A DNA stretch of 64,000 nt from positions 150,777,968-150,841,967 of the forward strand of contig RSEF01000001.1 in the NCBI GenBank assembly GCA_003993805.1. Reading direction: 5' to 3'. The notes below the pieces were generated by a model. It saw only the letters and a program-made list of their open reading frames with translations. It ran no database searches and was not told where the DNA came from. The stretch is from Himantopus leucocephalus. Taxonomy: Eukaryota > Chordata > Aves > Charadriiformes > Recurvirostridae. Position numbers and translations under genes: made by a program. Positions 38,390 through 50,028 of this stretch are shown here, in pieces. Within the stretch, counting starts at the first letter, position 1. Each line of letters begins with the position of its first letter.

Positions 38390-40795
38390 CTGGTCCTCAT
38401 GAAGGACTTCAACCATGCTGATATCTGCTGGAGAGACAACACAGCAGGGCATAAGCAATCCAAGAGGTTCCTGCGTTGATGATAACTTTCTCCTCAAAGG
38501 GACAGAAGAGCCAAGGAGAAGAAGTGCTGTGCCGGACGTCATACTCACTAACAACAATGGGCTCACTGGGGATGTGAAGGTCAAAGGCAGCCTTGGCTTC
38601 AGTGACCATGTGATGGTGGAGTTCAGGAGCCTGAGGGCAGGGAGGAAGGTGAAAAAAAAGCTCACAACTCAGGACTTCAGGAGAGTAGACTTTGGCCTTG
38701 TTGAAGATCTGCTTGGAACAGTCCCATGGGATAAGGCCCTGGAGGGAAGAGGAGCCCAAGAAAGCTAGTTAATATTCAAGGATCACCTCCTCCAAGCTCA
38801 AAAGTCCTCCATCCAAACAAATACTAAGTCAGGCAAAAATGTCTGGAGGCCTGTGTGGATGAACAAGTTGCTCTTAAGACATACTCAAACACAAAAAGGA
38901 AGCATACTGAGGGTAGAAGCAAGGACAAGTAACTTGAGAGGAATACAGCAACATTGTCCAAGCATCCAGGGATGAAGCTAGGAAAGCTGAAGTCCAAATG
39001 AAATTGAATCTGGCCAGGGACATGAAGAAAAACAAGAAGGGCTTCTATAAGTACATGGGAGACAAAAGGAAGACTAGGGAAAATGTGGGCCCATTGCTTA
39101 ATGTGATAGTGGACCTGGTTACAGAGGACATGGAAAAGGCTGAGGTACAGGATGCCTTCTTTGCCTCCGTCTCTACTAGCAAGGCCATCCTTCAGAAATG
39201 CCAGGTCCCAGAGACTGGAAGGAAGGGTTGGAGGAGAGAAGATGTACTCTTGGTGGAAGAGGACCGGGTCAGGGAATGTGTAAGCAAACTGGACATGAAT
39301 AAGTCCATGGGCCCTGATGGGATAAACCCACAAGTGCTGAGGGAGGTGGCAGATGTCATTGTGAGGCCACTTTCCATAGTCTTTGTTCCATCATGGAGAC
39401 TGCGAAAAGTGCCAGAAGACTGGAGAAAAGCAAACATCATTGTTATCTTCAAGAACAGCAAGAAGGACCCAGGGAGCTACGGGCTGGTCAGCCTCACTTT
39501 GATCTCTGGGAAGGTGACAGAGCAGCTAATCCTGGAAACCATTTCCAGGCATGTTAAGGACAAGCAAATCATTTGGAGTAGTCAGCATGGCTTCACCAAG
39601 GGGAAGTCATGCTTGACCAACTTGATAAACTTCTTTGACAAAGTGACTGGTCTGGTAGACAAGGCAAGAGGAGTAGATGTCGTCTACTTGGACTGCACTT
39701 GGGCCTTTGACACTCTGTCCTATAAGATTCTCATAGAGAAGCTGTTGATGTAGAGGCTGAATGAACAGACAGTGATGTAGATTGAAAATTGGCTGAATGG
39801 CTGAGCCCAGAGTGTGGTGATCGGTGGCACAAAGCCTAGTTGAATGCCAGTGACTACCAGTGTATTCCAGGAGTCAATACTGCGACCAGTCCTGTTCAGT
39901 GTCTTCATTAATGATCTGGATGATGGGGCAGAGTGTACACTCAGGAAGTTTGCAGGTGACACCAAACTGGGAGGAGTGGCTGATAAGCCAGAGGGTTGTA
40001 CAGACATCCAGAAGTGTCTCTCTGCCTCTTTTCTCCTTGAAAAGAGAGGTGTGGGAGAGCATCTGTTGCTTGCTCCAGTGGCCAGTCCAGCCCAAACCAT
40101 GACAAGAGGGACCTCAATAGCTAGAGAAAGGGGCCATAAGGAACCTTGTTCCCCCTGAAAGGGGCCATAAGGAGTCAATAAGAAGTGCAAAATCCTGCAC
40201 CTGGGGAGGAACAATCCCAGGCACTAATGTATGTTGGGGCCTGCCTATCTGGAAAGCAGCTCTGCAGAAAAGGACCTGGCAGTCCTGGTGGACCCCAGGT
40301 TGGATATGAGCCAGCAAGGTGCCTTTGCTGCAAAGGTGGCAAATGGGCAACAAGAATTATTAAGGGACTGGAGCACCTCACATATGAGGAAAGGTGAGAG
40401 CTGAGACTGTTCAGCCTGCAGAAGAGAAGCCTGAGGGGGAATATTAGCAATGTGTATAAATACTTGAAGGGAGGGTGCAAAGAGGGTGGATTCAGGTGCT
40501 TTTCAGTGGTGTCCAGTAACAAAACCAGAGGCAATGGGCACAAACTTAAACATAGAAGGTTCCCTCTGAACATCAGGAAACACTTTTTTACTGAGAGTGT
40601 TACCAAGCACTGGCACAGGTTGCCAGAGAGTCCAGAGGCAGGGAGGGCAAGTCTCCCTCCTTGGAAATATTCAAAAGCCATCCTGAGATGACCCTGGGCA
40701 TCGTGCTCTAGGTGGCCCTGCTTGAGCAGCAGGATTGGAGAAGATGACTTCCAGAGGACCCTTCCAGCTTCAACCATTCTGTGATTCTGTGTGAG
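38390..40795 (+). mobile_element. CR1 LINE, 5' truncated, inactive (largest element)
   Basis: A sense-strand CR1 running from the C-terminal part of the ORF2 endonuclease to the 3' tail. Order: KDFNHADICWRDN (usually GDFN) at 38402-38440; the endonuclease SDH motif at 38601-38609; the linker with DMKKNKKGFYKY and EDMEKAEVQDAFFASV; the conserved KSMGPDGINPQVLRE block at about 39302-39346; RT motif A D-C-T-W-A-F-D at 39691-39711; motif C as F-A-G-D at 39949-39960; the C-terminal block GLEHLTYEER near 40368-40397; KHWHRLPE near 40600-40625; and a 3'UTR ending in octamer-like ATTCTGTG at about 40778-40795. It is dead. It uses frame 2, then 3, then 1, with a stop at 38766, four in-frame stops between motifs A and C (39751, 39778, 39802, 39841), and a lost catalytic aspartate. 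There is also an extra segment near 40012-40105 and an apparent deletion near 40340. The 5' end, with the ORF1 and endonuclease N-terminus, is missing, as is usual for CR1. Host expression is not expected. Confidence 0.96.
40126..40173 (+). repeat. 17-bp direct repeat inside the CR1
   Basis: GAAAGGGGCCATAAGGA occurs at 40126-40142 and again at 40157-40173. It is probably a small post-insertion slippage or duplication, and contributes to the broken frame there. Confidence 0.85.
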
Positions 40796-43700
40796 TCTGT
40801 GATTACTTTTTTTACTTCAGTCACTGAAGTGTTTGTTACAGCAAATGTGGCTATTCTCACCAGCAGTTGTGTATATTAGGCTGAGTAAGCTGAAGGACAA
40901 GTGAGTCTCACTGACTGAAGATTTTAAACCAGGCCCTCTCCATCCTCCAATGCTTAAAAGTTATAAAAGCTCCTACCTTCTTACAGCAAACTGAATAACA
41001 AGGATTATTTTTTCAGACAACAAAGAAAAATATCCCAAAGTGAATTAAAATTCAATAACTGAATTTGATCATCTAATTTGCTTTTAAACCCTCCCATCTG
41101 TGCAACCAATAATCACAACCGGTATAATTATCCAATTGTTGTTCAGTATGTAGCAATCCTATTACAGTAAACAAAACACTGTGTTAACATTAATTGCTTT
41201 TTAATGATGCCTTTTGTGAAATGGCTACAAAACATCTATACTAAAATTAACAACTTGGAAATTAATGTTCTGTGTACCTTAGTTCCACCCACTCCTTCCA
41301 CCTGGCTGATGGAGAAGTGCAGAGCTCATCTGTGGCCTTTCAGTCCTCCTCATAACGTTTCAAAAATCTTTATCTATCTGTAGTTTCCACCCCGTATCAG
41401 CTAGAAATATGACATCTCATCACTCTTTAAATATGTCTATTTTATCTCTTCTGTATCATTGTCATTTCAGCCATATTTTGCTGACATTGACTGTTTATAT
41501 ATCAATAAATCTTTCACACTCATATTGTCTCATCAAACCTTCGCAGTATTCATATCTAACCCTTGCAATGTTTTGGTAGGTTTTTTTTTTTTTTTTTAGT
41601 TTTTGGGCTTTATAGCAAAGCTAGCTTATTTCTTAGTATGAGTACTGGATGTCCTTCCAGGGCACAAAAAAATAAATATTCAAAGCCATCGCTTTCTATC
41701 CTGCTGAATATTTTCTGTACATTAGTCTATTATCCTTCCCATCACTTGCATTTTATTTTTTTATTTCTCTCACTTCCCTTAAGCTCCTTCAAATTACCAA
41801 TAGCAATGACACTCTAAACAGGAAATGATATAGGTAAATAGCTCTATTCTTTTGCTAGAGATTTGTCTCCATTGTGCTAAAAATAACAGTTAATATTAGG
41901 ACTTTGGTTCTCCAAAGTACTTGTTCAAGTTGGTAATTTAAAGGTACTTTGCTAGTTTATAGACCATAAATGTTTTGTACTTAAATAAAAATCTGATTCA
42001 CTGATCATCTTAGAGGTGGTATGTTCTTCTAGGACAGAAGTAAAAACACATGGCCCCAACTCATACTACCCAAAGACTGGAGGTGACAGAACTCTCTACA
42101 GAAATCCATGGAAGGTGAATGCAAGTATTTGCTCCACATGTAAAAAATATTTATTTCACCTTATCTTTTATGAATTTTCTAGGGATAACATTTAGTTTTA
42201 GATATGTTTGACTGGCATCAATTTTAAAATTAGAAATAGCTTTACAGTTGCTTGAACTACTTTCCTAGGAAAAGGACTTGCTTCCTGTTGATTGCAGCAT
42301 TACCACAGTTACCCATTTAACCCCTTGCTATTGTTCAGATACATATATAGCAAATCACTGGTTTTCCCTGAAATCTTTTATGAAAGACAACATAAAGCCA
42401 GTATTTTCCTAGTCTATTTAATTACATGTCTTTCCACACTGTTACCCAGGTTTGGCCTTCTCTCTCTGTTTGTTCCAATCAACTTTAAACATTTAACTGT
42501 GTCACTTTTATACTATACACATTCACCTAAGGCTCATCACATAAGCACTGCAGAGGAGGTGCCTTCAGAGATCTTCACCGAGCTGTGGGAGTGCCAACTG
42601 CCCACCATAGGCTGTAGGTAGGAGTGACTTTTCTGCCTGTGATGTGGTTCATCAAAGGGTCTGAAGCCCAATTAGATCAGTTTGGGCCCAGAGCGTGAAA
42701 AATCAAAACGAAACAGACTTAGCATTATGATTCCTGTAGTTTACCAGAGTGGGTGAGGGAAAGAATATTACTTTCGTACCTAAAAGTCTTACAGTTTGAA
42801 ATTTAACATACCCTATGGGTTAATTTTAGTTTTGAGAATTTCTCTAAATTTCTCCAGTAATTTGGGACAACTGAGCTCCTGTAAAGGGTGGGATGAAAAA
42901 TCACTGTCATAAAATACATATATACCCCCAGTAAGCGTTCAGAGAACTGAGAGAGGTTAGTTTCCCTAGTTTTGTGGAAATACTTCTCTTAACCTCATTC
43001 TGTTCTATGATGACAGTTGCAATTGTGACTTTTCCAGTGAATCTGAAATGGTAATTTTGGCTTTGTTTTGACTTTTTCTTTAACTATAAAACAGTTTAAT
43101 AAAAATACTAAAAAAAAGAGCAACACATTTTATTCTTATTGATAAGATTTTTAAAAAATAAATCCTAGATTAAAAGAAATGCAATCTATACATACTTATG
43201 GACTATGTCCATTCCTTTTAGTTGCTCTATACCACTGAAAAACAACTTTTCTGGTAATTTTCAAGCAGTTTTACTGATTTCAATCAGTTTTACTGATTAC
43301 ATTTTCATGTATATAGAGATTTAAGGAAACCTGTCTAAGACAACTACTGACACTGCCTTTGAAATGTGCTTTAGTATAGTTCTAAAGTCCACCTTTGCAG
43401 TATGGGAAACAGGATCACATGTTTAGTTAATTCATGGGTGGAGTATACCAATAATTCTGCCATTGCATTTGGTGTGAAAGGAAAGAGACACTTTTGAGCC
43501 GTATAGGTAACAATCATGGTTATCACTGATATGTGCTAAATACAAACCATTTGACCTATGGAGAAAAACTCAATACTGTTTCTAACTCAGACTTCTAAAT
43601 GAGAAAAATAATAAGTAAATAAATAAACAAAACCTTCACCCAAAACCTGTTTTGAAGTCTCTTATATTTAAGGGGTTTTAAATGAAAAGTGCTGTCTTTA

Positions 43701-43935
43701 ACTTTCAGATACAGCTCTGCAGAAAATCATGCCCATGAAACACGTGCCACCAACAGAAGGTACTGCTGGGAAGAAAATTTTTAAAAATGCCAAGTTTTCT
43801 GAAATAACAGAAGCAAAAGATCACCAGGGTTCCTGGAGTGACAGCCACTTCATTTCTATTAGTGAAATTTAACAACAGCATATATACAGAACACAACCTG
43901 GCATTATTTTTGAACTACAGATTATATTGTATATA
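40796..43935. other. Non-coding stretch
   Basis: No gene or transposon recognised over about 3.1 kb. A T17 run lies at 41581-41597. A block rich in ATTA/TAAT motifs at 41.06-41.22 kb is listed under findings. Confidence 0.5.
41581..41597 (+). repeat. Poly(T) run
   Basis: Seventeen T. No retroelement body recognised next to it. Confidence 0.9.
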
Positions 43936-43995
43936 ACGGTTGAACTTGATGATTTTAAAGGTCTTTTCCAGCCATAACGATTCTATGATTCTATA
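43936..43995 (+). mobile_element. CR1 3' tail fragment
   Basis: GGTTGAACTTGATGATTTTAAAGG, then TCTTTTCCAGCCATAACG, ends in ATTCTATG and ATTCTATA, the CR1 terminal octamers. Only about 60 bases of the 3' end are retained. Confidence 0.88.
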
Positions 43996-44469
43996 TTTTT
44001 AATCATATAGAATATATTCTCATGCTTGAACACGTTCCTCTCATATTTAATCAGGCAAAGTTATGCAGTGCGTTTGATCCCAGAATGATATAACGCATTA
44101 CATTAGACACTGGCACGATCGTGGTAGCTTTTGTTGGGATTGGTTACTGTTTCAGTGCAAACAGTACACTTGACCCTGTGATTGTTCTACACAATCAGAG
44201 AAATACTGTTGTAAACCACAGATTTTTCCTTAAACTATGTATATTTTTGGTTTAGTCAATTTTGATGAAAAGAATTGGGTTTTTTGTTGAGCTTTAAACT
44301 TTGGTAGAAAATTGATGTATTCAGCTAAACTGAGTTTTACCACGCAACATTCTTATTAAAGGAATTAGTGCTGCTCAAAATCGATGTAGTAGCTAGTCAA
44401 TAGATGGCAAAGCGATAACTGACGGATATCAAAATGTAATCACTAATAGAAAATCACAGAATGACTATA

Positions 44470-45106
44470 TAGCCTCAAGAATTAATCCTCAATCCAATAC
44501 AACTCAATGTCTCCATCAGAGATGTGAACAAAATATAAACTATTCTCTATCAAGGTTTATAGACAACCAAGGACTGGTGGAGTGATAGATAATAACAGGG
44601 GTCATTTTTAAACTGAGCCAAACCATTTTTAAGAGGGTCACACTCAAAGAGGAATAATGGGCTCTGTCAGCTACCATTTTTCCTGGAGTCAGATGAAAAG
44701 ACATAAATATGGAGGGACAAAAGATTATTGAATGGGAACTGCATCCTGGGAAGAAGCAATGACCTTGACAAAGATTTAGTGTTTGGCCATGCTGCAGAAC
44801 CATCTGATCATGAATTTCCAAAAGCATTAAAAAATTCAAGGGCTAAAATTGAAGGTGGACAAATTCAAAAGAGAAGAAAGACATATTATAACAGTGATTA
44901 ACCTTTTGAAAAACATCCCTGAAGAAGTGCTGGAGGCACCTTCATAAAAGTTTTTGAGCTAAAACTATCTTTGTAAAATCTGTACTTATTCATCCAAAAA
45001 TTATTGGATCCAGTGAAGGTATTGCAAGGTGAAATTTTATAGTGGATATTATATAGGAGCTTCAAATAGAAGTTCATTAAGGCTCGGTTTAGCCTTAAAA
45101 TTGGTG
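44470..45106 (+). mobile_element. Very old CR1 (amniote-type), ORF2 C-terminus and 3'UTR
   Basis: The 5' part (44470-44600) is a decayed version of the RT motif C neighbourhood: CTCCATCAGAGATGTGAAC, then CTATCAAGGTTTATAGAC where CR1 has '..SKFADD..'. The later part aligns by eye with the 3'UTR of old CR1s common in turtles. This includes GAAGAAGTGCTGGAGGC near 44922-44938, AAATTATTGGATCCAGTG near 44998-45015, GGTGAAATTTTATAGTGG near 45028-45045, ATTATATAGGAGCTTCAAATAGA and GCCTTAAAATTGG near 45091-45103. Numerous stops and substitutions, with no octamers left. It is much more diverged than the other copies here and probably inserted before or early in bird evolution. The middle (44650-44850) is only weakly matched. 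Confidence 0.7.
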
Positions 45107-48100
45107 GAAGGAGAAAAAAAAATAAGAAGGGACCCACATTATAGTCTGGACTTAAAATTTCTGTTGAAGATGCTTTTCAAATGAAAAACACATGTTTTTT
45201 AAAAAAAATAATCAAAATACAAGTGGATGTAGGAAAACATTTTGTTTTCAGTATAGTGAAGCTCTAAGTGACTGTGTTCAAGGCTACTCTAAGAAAGCCA
45301 CCAGCACAAAGTGTATACATAATGAAGATGCAGTAAAAATATCAGGGCAGAGAGAATGATACAAGAATGGGGATAATAAAGCTAAGAGAAAAAAAGATAT
45401 AATCAAGGGCAATTAATCAGAGTACACTTCAGTATCAGTGCTTCCCCCTCCTCATTGGGTGTTATCTACTGTAGAGAGCAGTAAGTAGGAGCATAGCAAG
45501 ACACCTTTGCTCTTTATTCAGCCTGTATTACAGAAAGCCTTACTGCTCAAACAGATGACTTTTCAGAATACAGATAGCAAATACAGGTTAATAAATGGAC
45601 TATCCAAATTAGGACTTCTGTCGGTTACAGACAAAAGACAACAACCTCCTCCTCCCACTTTTCTAGTTGTTTCCTGTTTTTTTCCCCACTCTTTTTGATG
45701 TTATTGGTTAGCTACAAAAAATCCACCTTTTCTCCTTCAAATTTACAGATAATCCATTTTAAACCCCTGCTTTAATTAGGTATTGGTGAATTAATCCCTA
45801 AAGTTCTTGTGTGACTAATCCCTCATTAAAAAATCCGTACAAAAAATATGCATACTATTGTTATGTATATTTTATACTATCTTCTCTTCTTTTCCTTGTC
45901 ACATATCGTTCCAGTAGCAAAACAATACCAAGATATCCTGAGTTCAAAAAGCCAAATGAATTTTTAAGAAAAACTTCGGAATACCATGAGTGAAACCTTG
46001 GCCCCACTGAATTCAGTATGCATCTGGTACTGATTTACTGGGGCAAGGTTTTCAAACCAGAACTTCTAAAACAGTTCTAGTGCTATCAAATTTCTACAAA
46101 ACTTTTTAGTTTCAGGTGGGAAGTGAGCTAAGAGTAACATTCATGTGATAAGAACGTCAGATTTATAATAGGGAAGGCAGCTTCAGTATTTGGTATGTAT
46201 CTCCTGTCCTAATTCTCTAGTATTCTGTAAAGTAGCTTGATTTATTTATTAATAAACAGGAGAAAAACAATGACAGAACAGATCACACTTTTAAGTCATA
46301 CATAGTATGTGCATCACCAGGAGAATTGTGCACAGAATGCTTGCATACACAATAATGAGACTCGCTCTTAATCAAGTAATTACATTGGTGCATGAAGATT
46401 GCATGGAATAAAAATGCAGCATGCCGAGAGATCTGTTTTAGTAGAAAATCTCTGGTATCTCAGTGGATGTGTTTATTGTCATACTATAAAAGCAAACTCT
46501 ACGTGCTTCATGTCTGTGTCAGAGCGACAGCTTTAAGAGATCATCTTTCTAAATAAGTAGAATATACAAACATGCCAAGCACATACTGCACTAGAGAAAT
46601 ACATTTTCGTCTTTTCACTGAAATTTTTTATTTAGGCAAAAGAATTTGCCTGGCTAAAATAAAAAAAAAGCTCAAATATGACAGCATGACTTTCAACCTC
46701 CCTAGTGAACAACCATACATAAGAAAGAAATAAAATAAAAGGCAATAAATAAATAAAGTCTAAAAAAACTTACAGCAAATTACAATTATAGTAGCCTTGA
46801 ATCTTAATTTTTTGCAGCATTGCTGTAGATGGAGGATGAGGTGAGAACACAAGGAAGCAAGAGAAAAATTTCCCAGAATGGGTGGCTAAAATTATTTAGC
46901 AGCTAAATTATTATTTCATATGTATACACAGTTACCCAAATGACATATATGGAATTTTTACATTATGATATATTGATACTGAAGTGCTTAGAAGCATGAA
47001 TATTACATGTTCAGCAAGGGAGGCAAAGGAGTTTCCTGTAGGATGATGTTAGTCAAAATCAAAGCAAACAGCAATATAATATAAATAAGAATACTCAGAA
47101 ATTATGATTGACCATATCATTAATTTAAAACCTATCACTATTTCTAATGAGATGATCCCACTAAACCTGGAAGAGAAGAGTAAAAAGCTTTAAAACATCA
47201 TAGTAAGAATGAGAGTGGGGAATGAGTTGTCAGAAACTATCCGGAGAGAAAGGTTGACAGAGAGAGGGAATCCAGAAGTCTCAGTAGGCTTTTTCCAGGA
47301 AGCAATAAACCTTGGGGAAGAGTGAATAGATATGTACAGTTTAGATTTTTGTTGTTTGCATGCTTGCTTTGAGAGCCCAAAGTCCTTTGTTTTACACAAA
47401 TTGTTATTTCCTTTAGGAGGCTGCACTGTCAAGAGAACCCATTGCTGTTTCCCAGAGGGAAAAGAATCACAGCACTGGAGCTAAGGCAGACTATGGAGCT
47501 ATGTCTGCAGGGCTGAGTGCCAGTATTACCCTGGCAGGTGATACTCAGGAAACAAGCACAGAGACCTGAAGAACTACAGCTTAGCCTTCTGTCAGAGGTG
47601 GTAACTTAGAGCCTGAGATCATGAGAGTATCTTATTTGCAGCTCCTATTATTAGTTGCAGAAACTGATTAAAGACATGCTTCCAAGACAGCTTGCACATG
47701 TATGTAAAAATAATACAGAGAATGACACCTTCGGTTTCAGCAGTCCTCATTTAACAAGTTAGGGTTTTTTTTAGCAAGGTGCATAATCAAATGTTGTATT
47801 TTCCAAAGATCTCATGTTAAGGATTTTTCTGTGTTCATTAAAGAGCTACAACTAGAAAGGCATATGCTAACTAGAACTATTTGGTAATTTGAAAAAGTAA
47901 CTTGAGTATCATCCTTTGATTAAGGACAATAGATTCTTTAGATAATTGCCTATGTAAGGTGCATCTGTATTTTGTAAGCATTATTGATGCTGTGCAGTTA
48001 TTGCACTCCTTTGCTTTGATTTAGTGCTCATCTTGAAACCAGCCAAGTCTATTTCGAGAGAGGGTATCTTGTGAACAATGATCAAAGTGTAAATTTATGC

Positions 48101-49785
48101 AAATTCAATGCTTCACCTTAATTACCTTGATGGCGCTTGTCAGCAGCCTTTTCCATGCTTTCACTGATTAGCAAGCTATCACAAATAATTATTATTTCAT
48201 CTGCAATTACAATGATGCTGTGCATTGGCTTATTGCCCAGTCACTGTATTGCATCCTGCCCCTCAGCCTGCTCTTCTGGAGTTATGCCACACTGCGCATC
48301 ATGAACCTAGCATCCCTATTTTGTTCAATCAATCACCATAAACTCCTGAACTTTATGATCCCATAAGGCAGGTTGTCTCTAAACTTCTACAAGTAGAATT
48401 ACTACATAAAATTGTTAAATATAGCCAGGAAAAGTGCAAGGGCAAGAAAGGGCTGTTTTCTCCATGATCATTTTGCATCATCCCCAACTTCCTCTTCAAA
48501 AATCCCTTTCGCTTCTCCCCTCCCCTTTTTTTCCTCAGAATACAAAAACCAAATGCCTTTGCTGTTCACAAATGAAATATGAACTTTAGAGGTTAACAAA
48601 TTGCTTCCAGGCAGCCCAAGGTTATAATTGTAAAGTGGGCTCTACTTGATTCCATCTTGTTGGAGGCTTTGAGTAAACCCCAATACCAAGAACAAATCAG
48701 GAAGTAAATAAGTACCTGTTTGTTGCTTTTCCCAGTTGAGTAATAGAGCAGAAAAACTAACATAACTGAGCCCTGCCCTCATTTCAAACAGTTTATTTGT
48801 CATTACACTGGATATGCCTGCATGTATTGAGAAGGACATGAAGAATGTGGGGAAGTGAACGGCTGGCTGGTTTTCCTTATGAATGCTTATATATCATCTT
48901 AAATCACTAGCTATGGCTAACAAGTAAAAAGAAAGCAAATATAAAAAAAAAAAAAAAAGCAATTAAATAGCAACATATGGTCAAATACGTCATCCCTTAA
49001 AGCAGGAATAAAAGAAAAAATATTAGAAGAGAAGCCTGAAGTGGTGTTTCTATACATCAACTAGAAAACACTGTTTATTGACTCTTCAAGGTCAGAAGAA
49101 AAACACCTGAAACATAAATAAATGCTCTAGCTGCACAAACACATATTAAAAAAAGGAAGCTGAGGATGATAAAGAGAAACCAGAGTTAATAGCAGCCATC
49201 AGCTCTAAAAGCATAAATGGCAACTAGCTGTAAAACGTAAACTCAACATTCCATAAATGGAAAGATACATTTTTAAGTAGCCCCTGAAACATGGCATAGG
49301 AGCTCAAGCAGTACCCTAGCATTACTAACTTTATAATGATCAGAGCAAAGGAAAGAAATTTAATTAAACCTGCCATAAATTAAAAGGGAAACATTCCAAC
49401 TTAAACCAGAAACATCTGCAAGATATTAAAACACATTGCTTACTACCACACATTTTGAAACTACAAATCAATGTTCCAGAATAACAAACTCCGATCACAG
49501 GATAGAAAAGCCAGCAGCAATTTAATCTAGAAAATCTGCAAACAACACAAAAGTGGTAAAAACATGCAAATCCAGCTATTTGGGCTAATAAAGCATGGAT
49601 AGGGTATTTCCAAGAGATGTATAAAAGAAAACCGCGTCCTAACTGGATTCAAATTAGAGCTGGAAAAGCAAGGCTGTTGAGGATTCAGAATGCTGCTTAT
49701 TAGTTTGCAACAAACAGACATTAAAAGCAATGTCAAGTCAAGAGATCAGGTACACCTGATGAAAATTTCTCATTTGAAAATATGA
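45107..49785. other. Non-coding AT-rich stretch
   Basis: No gene or transposon recognised over about 4.7 kb. A16 run at 48943-48958; AAAT/AATA-rich tracts near 46730-46760. A block at 48.0-48.26 kb with clustered SOX, TCF and POU-type motifs is listed under findings. Confidence 0.5.
48943..48958 (+). repeat. Poly(A) run
   Basis: Sixteen A in AT-rich sequence. No element body recognised upstream. Confidence 0.9.
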
Positions 49786-50028
49786 AGACAAACAGGGGTT
49801 GCAAATTTGCTGCCCTAGCATAACGTAAAGCAAAATAATGCTACTTTCTGGTAATATCTGTGCCCAGCTGCACCCAACAGACTCAAGGGAGCTGCNAGAC
49901 AAACAGGGGTTGCAAATTTGCTGCCCTAGCATAACGTAAAACAAAATAATGCTACTTTCTGGTAATATCTGTGCCCAGCTGAACCCAACAGACTCAAGGG
50001 AGCTGTNCAACAGACTCAAGGGAGCTGC
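49786..50028 (+). repeat. Triplicated segment at two single-N joins
   Basis: Copy 1 is 49786-49895 and copy 2 is 49897-50006, each 110 bp and differing at a few bases. They are separated by the N at 49896. The end of the unit is repeated a third time at 50008-50028 after the N at 50007. Two adjacent unmerged contig overlaps explain this best. Confidence 0.92.

Noticed and set aside
38824..39333. 169-codon minus-strand open frame
   Set aside because: Antisense shadow of CR1 ORF2, whose sense frame carries the conserved blocks.
40175..40777. 200-codon minus-strand open frame
   Set aside because: It is the antisense shadow of the CR1 C-terminus and 3'UTR.
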